A DNA stretch of 64,000 nucleotides from Akkermansia sp. (GTDB lineage Bacteria > Verrucomicrobiota > Verrucomicrobiia > Verrucomicrobiales > Akkermansiaceae). The notes under the pieces are model-generated. The model worked only from the letters and a program-made list of their open reading frames with translations, ran no database searches and was not told the DNA's origin. A program made the position numbers and the translations under genes. Shown one piece after another: positions 1 through 6,602 of this stretch (its first letter is position 1; each line of letters begins with the position of its first letter). The stretch covers positions 1 to 64,000 of the forward strand of contig JAFQDN010000002.1 of the NCBI GenBank assembly GCA_017415995.1, written 5' to 3'.

Positions 1-170
1 ATTAAGCGTATCATGTCTCGCTCGTGTGGGCTAGGCGATGTTTCCTATCTTTTTAACAAATTAAGGCAATCCTTTTTCTTGCGGCACCCATTTTTGAAGT
101 TAAGGTTAATCCCAACTCATCAGCAAATCTGAAAAAGACCCGAATTATCTCCCGGCTCCGAACTAACAGC

Positions 171-199
171 TTGCAGAGCCTTCCGGATTCTGGTAACAT
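171..199 (+). promoter_or_regulatory. possible sigma70-type promoter for the first exported protein
   Basis: TTGCAG and TAACAT are separated by exactly 17 nt, and transcription would begin near 206, about 27 nt before the ATG at 233. The -35 box matches the consensus at only three positions, so this is weak, but the same TTGC / 17 nt / TAACAT pattern occurs before the fucosidase gene. The rest of the first 230 bases shows nothing else recognisable. Confidence 0.3.
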
Positions 200-232
200 G
201 ACACCGTAACAAATAACTATCTTCCAAATACT

Positions 233-802
233 ATGAATCTGAGACCTTTTGTATGTTCTGCGCTTGCAGCTTTGCCGATTTTGGCTACTCCGCTTGTTTA
301 CGGAGTCGACGCCATAGGTAATGACCGCGCTTATACCGAGATTCAGCCTTGCTCCGATGTCGCGCTCTCTGCGTCCACCTCACTCTCCGCATTCATCCAG
401 CGCATTACCAATCTGCCGGATTATCGTGTTTACGAGGAAAGCAAGGATCAGTTCATCGAACGTCTGCACCAAGGCGACTACTGGAACGAAACCGAGGGCA
501 CCGACACCGTGGAATACCTGCACATTGGCGGCGATGGATGCTGGGGCTGCCGCTTGTTCATGCTGGTCAACCAAGCCGACCTCTTCGTTCTGATAGAAGA
601 CTGGGAGGGCGATCCCAGGCCAACAGAAGATTACGTTCTACGCTACAACCCCAGGGAGAATGATTTAGAAACCTTCTGCTATGTCCCGAAATCCATTCTG
701 GGCGAGGATGACACCAGCCGCTCCCGCCCGGAACGCGCATGGTTCCGCCTACAGGAACACCGGGCAGGAAACGCCACTTCTCCCCAGAAGTGCCACGACT
801 GA
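233..802 (+). CDS. hypothetical exported protein
   Basis: A 189-residue protein that I do not recognise. Residues 1-25 form a typical Sec signal peptide (MNLRPF, then a hydrophobic run ending near VYGVDA), so it should be exported. The mature part is acidic and has a cysteine cluster around residues 103-106 (CWGC) in a glycine-rich turn, followed by WEGDPRP. The predicted beta-rich character, with tyrosine and tryptophan at regular intervals, would suit a small secreted globular domain of the SMI1/KNR4 sort, but I cannot confirm that. A weak promoter lies about 30 nt upstream. It stands alone, 90 nt before the next plus-strand gene. Confidence 0.7.
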   Translation: MNLRPFVCSALAALPILATPLVYGVDAIGNDRAYTEIQPCSDVALSASTSLSAFIQRITNLPDYRVYEESKDQFIERLHQGDYWNETEGTDTVEYLHIGGDGCWGCRLFMLVNQADLFVLIEDWEGDPRPTEDYVLRYNPRENDLETFCYVPKSILGEDDTSRSRPERAWFRLQEHRAGNATSPQKCHD

Positions 803-892
803 TACCAGCCAACATCCTGCAACAAAAATGTAGGAAACGCGCAACAAAATGCCCGCCGCGAGCGTCTATTTATTAGAAATGTCGCATGATGT

Positions 893-1291
893 GTGAAAAT
901 GACGAGCAAAAAACATTTTAAAGGCATGCATTCTAATTCCTCCTTTTTTCTCCGTTTTGTACTGGGCTTGATTAGCAGTTCAGGTTTAGGGCTCTGGCTT
1001 TGTTGCATCGCCGATTTACCGGAAGCAATGTATGAGAGTAATTCTCCTATGGTTGGGATAGCTCCTTTCCTGAACGTGTTTTTCATTTTTATCTTTGCGT
1101 GGCTTACTTATGCATTTCTGGGGGCGGCGTATAACTGCAAGCGTTTTTCTGAGGGAAAACTGCCCGTCCGGTGGGAGTGTCCCGCATTCTGGTTTGCCTT
1201 GGTAATCAGCAGTGTGGCAGCTCTCTATTTTATTTGTGCATTTTATTTGAAACCTTGTCCTGAGCCTGAGTTCATAGGTCTCATCCATTAA
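893..1291 (+). CDS. hypothetical three-span membrane protein
   Basis: A 132-residue protein with three clear hydrophobic spans: about residues 19-41, 55-77 and 100-121. The N-terminus is basic (KMTSKKHFK), so it should lie inside. The frame opens with GTG at 893; an ATG two codons later at 899 is an equally good start. No family is recognised. Cysteines lie in or beside all three membrane segments. There is no obvious operon partner: the next gene starts 108 nt further on and has its own promoter. Confidence 0.6.
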   Translation: MKMTSKKHFKGMHSNSSFFLRFVLGLISSSGLGLWLCCIADLPEAMYESNSPMVGIAPFLNVFFIFIFAWLTYAFLGAAYNCKRFSEGKLPVRWECPAFWFALVISSVAALYFICAFYLKPCPEPEFIGLIH

Positions 1292-1350
1292 TCTCTCATG
1301 AGTTCGGGCATGAGCAGTAGTGAAAAATCTGCACTTTCTGCAATTTTTTG

Positions 1351-1378
1351 TTGCGGATTCGGTGACGGGAAGTATTAT
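1351..1378 (+). promoter_or_regulatory. sigma70-type promoter upstream of 1400
   Basis: TTGCGG, a 16-nt spacer and TATTAT (5 of 6 matches at -10) place the start of transcription near 1385, about 15 nt before the ATG at 1400. The short leader matches the trend seen elsewhere in the window. Confidence 0.45.
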
Positions 1379-1399
1379 CATATGTAAAGCAGATAGAGA

Positions 1400-2092
1400 A
1401 TGACCAGATTTTTTTTGTACCTGTTGTGTATACTGAGCTTCATCTGTTGTGAAACTCAGGCAAAGATTGCTCCCCCGAAACAGGTGAGAAGTATCAGTTT
1501 TGAGTGGGATGAAAATTCCGTGGAGCTCAGTTTGTATACAGAGCCGCAGAAAAAACCGCATCTCAGGAATACTCGACGTCAATTTTACCGAGCAACTGTA
1601 CGTACAGCCGATGGTAAGAGGCTGGAATTACAGGAGGAAGCTCCACCCATCTCCCCCTCGCGTGAGACGGATGTGCAGATGATTCGCTATGACAATATCC
1701 GCGCAGAGTTTACCGAAGGACGGGAGGTACCCCATGTGCAGCTTGGTAAAGACACACAAGTTCACTTGTATTCTTCCCGTGCGAATGGGCCCATCATTGT
1801 GCGGGCTCGAGGTTTAAGAATCAGCTTGCATACAGAGCTATCTGACGGTGAAGAGTATATATGTGCCACCATCACTCCGCGCAAAGGTAAGTCCTGCACG
1901 GTACGCCGGTTCTTGGGGAAGGATTTCGATGGAGCTCCGTCTCCGATTGTTTCCATTGAGTCCGGGATGATGCAACCGAAAAATAAATTATACCTGACCC
2001 TGCAAGTGGGGCCTGTGCGCTGTATACTGGGAGAGGATGGTAGCTTCATTATGTGTCAACCTCCCGTTGAACATTCAGAGATAGACAATTAA
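1400..2092 (+). CDS. hypothetical exported protein
   Basis: A 230-residue protein beginning with a short signal peptide (MTRFFLYLLCILSFICCETQA). The two cysteines at residues 16-17 could act as a lipobox (FICC), but the surrounding residues are poor for lipidation, so a cleaved signal peptide is equally likely. The mature region consists of alternating hydrophobic and polar stretches typical of beta-strands, with many charged residues and no recognised catalytic motif. It belongs to the same loose group of small exported proteins as the two preceding genes. Function unknown. Confidence 0.65.
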   Translation: MTRFFLYLLCILSFICCETQAKIAPPKQVRSISFEWDENSVELSLYTEPQKKPHLRNTRRQFYRATVRTADGKRLELQEEAPPISPSRETDVQMIRYDNIRAEFTEGREVPHVQLGKDTQVHLYSSRANGPIIVRARGLRISLHTELSDGEEYICATITPRKGKSCTVRRFLGKDFDGAPSPIVSIESGMMQPKNKLYLTLQVGPVRCILGEDGSFIMCQPPVEHSEIDN

Positions 2093-2096
2093 TCTT

Positions 2097-2156
2097 ATGC
2101 CCCTCATCCCCCGAATCCTTGCCACCACAGCCCTGTGCCTTGCGGCGGGGAAATAA
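2097..2156 (+). pseudogene. possible signal-peptide remnant of a decayed gene
   Basis: Immediately after the preceding stop codon, an ATG opens a 19-codon frame reading MPLIPRILATTALCLAAGK and then stop. It looks exactly like the first half of a Sec signal peptide (basic residue, hydrophobic core, small residues) with nothing behind it. The likely reading is the stub of an exported-protein gene whose body was deleted. It could also be coincidence in a short frame. Confidence 0.3.
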
Positions 2157-2377
2157 CGCATAAAAAGCCATCTTGCAGCCTAGGATTCCTCCTAGGCTGT
2201 TCACATGTCAGCTCCGGCTCCCGTCCATCGCTTGCAGGTGTCTTTTTATCCCCTTGCAAGCGATGTTTCAACTTAGGTTGCCACCCAGCGAAAAATGTGC
2301 CTTAAACGTCTGATTCTGTGTAGTTTGCCAGTTCGAGACATCTTTGCTTGTCACAGAGTTGCCATTCACTCAAAACC
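2157..2377. other. intergenic region with two perfect or near-perfect hairpins
   Basis: No coding frame is convincing here. Two inverted repeats stand out: 2177-2198 (9-bp arms AGCCTAGGA / TCCTAGGCT, 4-nt loop) and 2226-2265 (about 12-bp arms built on CATCGCTTGCA and its complement, enclosing roughly 16 nt). Neither is followed directly by a run of T, so they are not classical terminators. They may be remnants of the structured repeats that fill this locus up to 3115. Confidence 0.5.
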
Positions 2378-2549
2378 GCCTACCCGTCACGGCGTAGGGG
2401 ATACCCCGAAGACGGAAGCTCACAGAATCAACAAATTGTAGCTTCGAGGCATGTTTAGTGACCCTAAAAAGAGTTTGAGCCTAGCAAAAAGGGGCTTCCG
2501 GCTTCGAGTTAGGGCTTGCGCCCTACTTTCTACGCTGTGACGGGTAGGC
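2378..2549. repeat. MITE-like element with 20-bp terminal inverted repeats
   Basis: GCCTACCCGTCACGGCGTAG at 2378-2397 is matched in inverted orientation by 2530-2549 with a single mismatch (19 of 20). The 132 bp between the arms have no good reading frame. I could not find a clear target-site duplication outside the arms. The size and architecture suit a non-autonomous mobile element, but a long-stem RNA or an old inverted duplication would look the same. Confidence 0.45.
2498..2535 (+). repeat. structured repeat, copy 1
   Basis: Begins CCGGCTTCGAGTT and ends CTTTCTACGC, with a small hairpin between (AGGGC-TTGC-GCCCT). The same two anchor sequences, in the same orientation and spacing, recur at 2951-2987 on the far side of the GIY-YIG gene. 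Confidence 0.5.
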
Positions 2550-2568
2550 ATAGTAGGCTTTTTGTCCT

Positions 2569-2853
2569 TTAAGAGTGCGATGTCATTCCCATGGGTAAGC
2601 CAAGATGTTTGATAACCCATTCTCGCCCGGAGTGTGATTTGAAATATTTCTCCAGCTCAGATGCTTGTTCTTCTGTTTGAACGGCAATGGCTGAGTGAAT
2701 TTCCCATGGGGCATATTTAGATGTGTGGGGTACATGCCCGGCGTTATGCGTTTTGAGCCGTGCTGCAAGGTCTGAGGTGTGTCCAACATAGAAGTGAGTG
2801 TGTGTGGAAGCATCCCTCAGAATGTAAACATAATGGAAATGTGATGTTTGCAT
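2569..2853 (-). CDS. GIY-YIG nuclease-superfamily protein (YhbQ/UPF0213-like)
   Basis: A small single-domain protein of about 94 residues. The GIY-YIG core is visible as YVYIL near the N-terminus followed by FYVGHTSDLAARLKTHN. The later arginine and glutamate of the fold are represented by RLKTH and SELEKYFK. The frame is open back to an ATG at 2907, but the family normally starts a few residues before YVYIL, so the ATG at 2853 is preferred; no ribosome-binding site decides between them. Family members are small structure-specific nucleases of unclear role, and homing nucleases share the fold. The gene sits between two copies of a structured repeat, which is unusual for a housekeeping gene. 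Confidence 0.75.
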   Translation of the reverse strand: MQTSHFHYVYILRDASTHTHFYVGHTSDLAARLKTHNAGHVPHTSKYAPWEIHSAIAVQTEEQASELEKYFKSHSGREWVIKHLGLPMGMTSHS

Positions 2854-2950
2854 GGAGGTGAGTATATCGCGGATAGTGTGCAGCGTCAAGGAGGAAGCAG
2901 AATGCAAGGGCGTACGAAATGGGTTCTGATTTATGCAACGCGGGTGTGGC

Positions 2951-2987
2951 CCGGCTTCGAGTTTCGCTATCGCTCGCTTTCTACGCC
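2951..2987 (+). repeat. structured repeat, copy 2
   Basis: Shares CCGGCTTCGAGTT and CTTTCTACGC with 2498-2535, in the same direction, while the bases between have diverged. Its right end overlaps the arm of the hairpin-rich element at 2981-3079. Confidence 0.5.
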
Positions 2988-3079
2988 GAGGCTAGGCTTC
3001 GTTCTCGTTACATCATGAGCAAAGCTCAGATGTAACTCGTCTACGCGCCGTCAGGCCTAATCGGCCTGCCTGGGCGTAG
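2981..3079. repeat. hairpin-rich element with 12-bp inverted ends
   Basis: CTACGCCGAGGC at 2981-2992 pairs with 3068-3079 (11 of 12). Inside, 3007-3036 forms a strong stem (GTTACATC plus GAGC against GCTC plus GATGTAAC, one bulged base, AAA loop), and 3040-3079 contains a second interrupted stem beginning CTACGC and ending GCGTAG. There is no reading frame. It resembles small palindromic intergenic repeats or a structured RNA. Confidence 0.45.
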
Positions 3080-3080
3080 A

Positions 3081-3115
3081 AAAACAGCGTATCAGGTGAC
3101 CTGATACGCTGTTTT
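3081..3115. terminator. strong bidirectional hairpin terminator after tRNA-Ala
   Basis: A perfect 17-bp inverted repeat (AAAACAGCGTATCAGGT and its complement around one base) starts with AAAA and ends with TTTT, so it can terminate transcription from either side. For the minus-strand tRNA it lies 8 nt beyond the 3' end. Confidence 0.75.
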
Positions 3116-3123
3116 ACGAAGTC

Positions 3124-3196
3124 TGGAGCATAGCGGACTCGAACCGCTGACCCCTTCAATGCCATTGAAGTGCTCTACCAGCTGAGCTAATACCCC
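3124..3196 (-). tRNA. tRNA-Ala (anticodon GGC)
   Basis: Read on the minus strand, the 73 nt fold as a full cloverleaf. The seven-base acceptor stem is GGGGTAT with ATGCTCC and contains the G3-U70 wobble pair that identifies alanine tRNA. The D arm contains AGCTCAGCTGGTAGAGC, the anticodon stem is CTTCA/TGAAG around the loop ATGGCAT (anticodon GGC), and the T loop is GGTTCGAGTCC. The discriminator base is A. The 3' CCA is not encoded: the next bases read GAC. A strong terminator follows. Confidence 0.95.
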
Positions 3197-3319
3197 GATA
3201 TGTTGATGAGTTCCGTAGGAACGGGGAAAGTATACACGTGCGGGAGGCGTTTGGCAAGTAAAAAGTGTGAAAAATGTGATTTTTTTTGAGAAAAACGTGA
3301 AAAATGGGTTTGGGAGAGC

Positions 3320-4243
3320 TTATCGACGGCGACGCGCTGCTAAAGCGGCAAGCGCCAGCAGGCTGAGAGTGGCGGTGGCGGGTTCCGGGACGGAGTCGTC
3401 GCCTGCAGCAGCAGCGCGGGTGAGCCCCCAGCCATCACTTACGGTGGGATTGATGGTGAAAATGCTTTGTACATCGAAGACATCAGCTCCGAGAGTAAAC
3501 GAAACCTTGTCATTGGCAGATGAGAGCTCCACTTTCATTAAATCCGCAGTACCAGTGTAGTCATCGGAATCAGTGAGGAAGAGGTGGGATATTACACCGC
3601 TATCATCCAGTTCCGCTCCCCAAAGAGTAATGGAGTGCCCACCTAATTCCAATGCAGCAGCGCGACCGCTTTGCAGGATTTCAATGATGTTTTCTGCAGT
3701 ACCAGCGTGTTTTTGGATAAAGTCTGTGGATACAGATGCAGTAGGTGCATACAATGTTGTGCCCTGAGGAATATAATCCGAGTAATAGCCGTTGTGTGGA
3801 TTCAAGTGTACGTTATAGCTTTCGTCATCACCGATCATCCACCATTTGATGGCAGCCGGAACATTGCCACTGGCGTCTTCAAGTGAATTTTGGACAAAAG
3901 TGGACCATGCATCGGTTCCGGTCAGCGAGTATTGACCGGTTGTTGAGTCTACGCCGTGGGGAATGACGACCGGGCGCTCGTACAGGTCTTGCCACCATGA
4001 GATGAGATTTGCAGCAGCTGCAGCGTAGCACATGTTGTCATCCGTTTTTGCACCAAGCCCTGTGCTGTCGTTGGGATAATTATAGCTCCAATCCGGATCG
4101 TCAGCATGGGTTTTATTGGCATCATACCACCCGCGGGAGGCGGAGACGCCATCAGCCCAGATGGTTTCAGCCTGGGAGGAGGGTGCGATGAAGGTGGCGG
4201 AGAGGCAAAGAGTGCATGCGGTGAAGGAGAGAGAATGATTCAT
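3320..4243 (-). CDS. IdeS/Mac-type cysteine endopeptidase with PEP-CTERM sorting signal
   Basis: A 307-residue protein. Residues 1-25 form a signal peptide cleaved near SSQA/ET. The catalytic domain follows streptococcal IdeS (peptidase family C66), the IgG-cleaving protease. IWADGV and RGWYDANKT match the region before the active site; K44 corresponds to the oxyanion-hole lysine. DDNMCYAAAAANLISWW carries the nucleophile C72. GGHSITLWGAELD carries H203, and LTDSDD carries the acidic residues D225/D227. Residues 285-307 are VPEP, a hydrophobic stretch and RRRR, the PEP-CTERM signal used for exosortase-dependent sorting. It has its own promoter at 4270-4298. By family it should cleave immunoglobulin or another host glycoprotein, but the loop between K44 and C72 is longer than in IdeS, so the substrate cannot be read from sequence. 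Confidence 0.85.
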   Translation of the reverse strand: MNHSLSFTACTLCLSATFIAPSSQAETIWADGVSASRGWYDANKTHADDPDWSYNYPNDSTGLGAKTDDNMCYAAAAANLISWWQDLYERPVVIPHGVDSTTGQYSLTGTDAWSTFVQNSLEDASGNVPAAIKWWMIGDDESYNVHLNPHNGYYSDYIPQGTTLYAPTASVSTDFIQKHAGTAENIIEILQSGRAAALELGGHSITLWGAELDDSGVISHLFLTDSDDYTGTADLMKVELSSANDKVSFTLGADVFDVQSIFTINPTVSDGWGLTRAAAAGDDSVPEPATATLSLLALAALAARRRR

Positions 4244-4269
4244 GTGTACTGCAAAAATTAAGCGGAATC

Positions 4270-4298
4270 ATTCTATACGTTAGTGTGTGTGGCGTCAA
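4270..4298 (-). promoter_or_regulatory. strong sigma70-type promoter of the IdeS-like protease gene
   Basis: On the minus strand: TTGACG, exactly 17 nt, TAGAAT (5 of 6 at both boxes). The start of transcription would fall near 4263, about 20 nt before the ATG at 4243. It separates this gene from the glycosyltransferase string upstream. Confidence 0.65.
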
Positions 4299-4351
4299 TG
4301 TAAAAGTGTGGCACGTGGTCACAAAAATGCATTTTAGCGAGAAAAGAGGGG

Positions 4352-5464
4352 TTACTCGTGCCCGGTGATGGAGGAGTAGAGCCGGAGGAGAGAATCCGCC
4401 GAGTCCGCAAGGCGGTAGGGGTAGGGGATAGCCGAGATGGTGGAGGGGCGGTAAGTGTGCCATTGGCTGAGGGTGTCCACCATGGCTGTAGTATCCTGCG
4501 GGGCAACGCGTCCCTCCGGTAAGAATGCCTCCAAGAGTTCACCGACGGCGCCGTGGTCATAGGCGGCAACGGGACGGCCGAGGGCAAGAGCCTCCAGAAT
4601 GGTGTGGTTGTGAGTGGCGGGGCTGTGTGCTAAGCAGAGGGTGACATCGCACTCGCACATGACCTCGCGGAGGTCGGGGCGGGCACCAATCCAGCTGATG
4701 TGTTCAGAGAGGTCAGCCTCCGCGAATCGTTTTTTGAGTTCTTCCGCAAAGGCGGGGTCCGCCTTGCGGGAATCGCCGGCGATGAAGGCGTGGGTGGGGA
4801 TACCCATGCGGAGGAGCCCGGAGAGAATGGGCGCGAGGTCCTGCAGGCCATGGAGTGGGGTAATGGCGCCCGGGATGCAGAGGGTGAGGCTGTTTTTAGC
4901 TTCGGGATGGGCGCAAATCCACTGTTCTCGGTGGTCAGCAGAAACGCAGAATTGAGGGAAGCACTGATTTTGGTTGACGCCGTAGGGGATGAGCAGGAGG
5001 TTTTTGCGGCGGGTACTCAGCAGACCCTTGAGAAGGTGCTGCCGCAGGTGTTTGGAAATGGTGACAAAGTAATCACATTTTTTCCAGAATCCGGTGATGA
5101 AGCCACTTTGCGGGAATGCTGAGAGTACGCCTACGCAAAGCGGTTTGTGGTGGTCAGGGAGTTTTCTGCATGCCCACCAGGCAATGGCCGCGGCTTGGGG
5201 GCTGTATACTTGCAGGATGTGGGGCGACTCTTTGCGGATGATGCGCAGCAGACGCTGCATTTCAGCAAAGGCATTGAAGAGTGAGGGCTTGCGGCAGATG
5301 CGGTGTTCCGCTCCGCAAAGGCGTATTCTGCTGACGAGCTCATTGGCCGGAGAAAGGACGGTGTTGGTGCATTGTTCCGTACGTTGCAGGGCACATGCAA
5401 AATCGGCCGCCATTTGAGCCGTGCCCCCCGGGGCCAGATGTGGGGAAAAATGCAGGATGTGCAT
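4352..5464 (-). CDS. GT4-type glycosyltransferase (second of a tandem pair)
   Basis: A 370-residue GT-B glycosyltransferase. It begins MHILHFSPHLAPGGTAQMAADFA, the usual N-terminal Rossmann strand and glycine-rich donor loop, with the C-terminal sugar-nucleotide domain containing ISWIGARPDL and HTILEALALGRPVAAYDHGAVGELL, in place of the usual E-x7-E motif. The open frame extends to 5512, but that would overlap the upstream gene by 44 nt and adds unlikely sequence; the ATG at 5464, four bases after the upstream stop, is preferred. It is clearly paralogous to the next gene (shared LEALALGRPVA and domain layout). Probable role: adding a sugar to a lipopolysaccharide or capsule precursor at the inner membrane. 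Acceptor and donor unknown. Confidence 0.85.
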   Translation of the reverse strand: MHILHFSPHLAPGGTAQMAADFACALQRTEQCTNTVLSPANELVSRIRLCGAEHRICRKPSLFNAFAEMQRLLRIIRKESPHILQVYSPQAAAIAWWACRKLPDHHKPLCVGVLSAFPQSGFITGFWKKCDYFVTISKHLRQHLLKGLLSTRRKNLLLIPYGVNQNQCFPQFCVSADHREQWICAHPEAKNSLTLCIPGAITPLHGLQDLAPILSGLLRMGIPTHAFIAGDSRKADPAFAEELKKRFAEADLSEHISWIGARPDLREVMCECDVTLCLAHSPATHNHTILEALALGRPVAAYDHGAVGELLEAFLPEGRVAPQDTTAMVDTLSQWHTYRPSTISAIPYPYRLADSADSLLRLYSSITGHE

Positions 5465-5468
5465 GTGC

Positions 5469-6578
5469 TTACAGACCGCAGAGGTTGCGGTAAAGGTTGA
5501 GGTGAGAGCCAATCATGTCTTCACGGCGGTACGGCGGGGGAACGGGCAGGGCGGGTACGGGGGCTGCCGTGTACCATTCCGCCAGTAACTCCGCCATGGC
5601 GGTGGTGTTACCGGTGGGTACTTTGCCCTCCGGCAGGAAAACGTCCAGCTGCTCCCCGACACCACCGTGCTCATAGCCGGCAACAGGGCGCCCGAGGGCA
5701 AGTGCCTCCAGCGTGGTTTTGCCGAATGATTCCGGCTGAAGTGTCAGGGAAAGCGTGACATTGCAGGCGCAGAGCACATCCCTGAGGTCACGGCGGTGGC
5801 CGGTCCAGGTTACGTCAGCGCTGAGCCCCTCGGCTTCAAAAAGTTGTTCGATTTCTCGGCGTATGGCTTCTTTGCCTTTTTTTGTTTCCCCGACAATGAC
5901 GGCGTGAGCCGGGATGCCACGTTGCTTGAGTGCCTTGATGATGGGCGGGAGGTGGGTGGCACCTTTGATTCGGGTAATGCGGCCCGGCAGGCAGATGGTG
6001 TACTTGCCCTCCAGCTCCGGGAAGGTACGGTGCCACTCTTCAAGCCACTGAGCAGACGGGCGGTATTCCGGGAAGTTTTGTTCCGTGTCCACGGAGTTGG
6101 GAATCACGCAGATGTTTTCCTCGGGGGTGGAGCTGTAGTGCTCCAGAATGTGCTCCTTCATGCAGCGGGAGACCGCAATGACTTTTTCACCGCGAGCCAT
6201 CACCCCGGAGTAAAAGTTGACGGAGTGGAAGCCGTGGAAGGTGGTGACAACATGCGGCCGCATGGAGGCCGGCAGGCGCTTTACTGCCAAAATGCCCACC
6301 CAAGCCGGGACTCGGGAGTGCAGGTGCAGTACATCCGGACGCTCTGCCTTGAGAAGTTTTGCAAGCTTACCGATTTGGAAGAGCGTGAGGAGGCTTTTTT
6401 TACCGATGTTGCGTGTGATGTGGCGCGCTCCGGCGCCTTCGACAGCGGGCACCATGGGGCCACCTGCCGATACAACGACGCACTCCACGCCTTGTTCTGT
6501 AAGCCCTTGGCAAAGCTCCAGTACAACTTGTTCCACGCCCCCGGATGAGAGCGAGGGTAATAGATGCATGATTTTCAT
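5469..6578 (-). CDS. GT4-type glycosyltransferase (first of a tandem pair)
   Basis: A 369-residue GT-B glycosyltransferase. MKIMHLLPSLSSGGVEQVVLELC is the classic start of GT4 enzymes; ICLPGRITRIKG opens the second domain; and SFGKTTLEALALGRPVAGYEHGGVGE contains the donor-binding glycine/glutamate region (the first Glu of E-x7-E appears as QPESFGKTTLE). It begins 24 nt after the ELM1-like gene and is followed after 4 nt by its paralogue, so the three are almost certainly co-transcribed. This copy keeps the E-x7-E motif better than its neighbour. Likely function is inner-membrane assembly of a surface polysaccharide. Confidence 0.88.
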   Translation of the reverse strand: MKIMHLLPSLSSGGVEQVVLELCQGLTEQGVECVVVSAGGPMVPAVEGAGARHITRNIGKKSLLTLFQIGKLAKLLKAERPDVLHLHSRVPAWVGILAVKRLPASMRPHVVTTFHGFHSVNFYSGVMARGEKVIAVSRCMKEHILEHYSSTPEENICVIPNSVDTEQNFPEYRPSAQWLEEWHRTFPELEGKYTICLPGRITRIKGATHLPPIIKALKQRGIPAHAVIVGETKKGKEAIRREIEQLFEAEGLSADVTWTGHRRDLRDVLCACNVTLSLTLQPESFGKTTLEALALGRPVAGYEHGGVGEQLDVFLPEGKVPTGNTTAMAELLAEWYTAAPVPALPVPPPYRREDMIGSHLNLYRNLCGL

Positions 6579-6602
6579 GGTGTGCGGTGTAGGTAAGGTG
6601 GC

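Noticed and set aside
1016-1582. 188-codon minus-strand frame across 893-1400
   Set aside because: It overlaps two plus-strand genes with a membrane-protein pattern and a signal peptide, and shows no family motif itself.
3197-3319. A/T-rich run between the protease and tRNA genes as a possible terminator
   Set aside because: Several runs of A and T are present but no stable stem precedes them.
5465-5512. Upstream extension of the second glycosyltransferase
   Set aside because: It overlaps the previous gene and does not match the family start; MHILHFSPHL at 5464 does.
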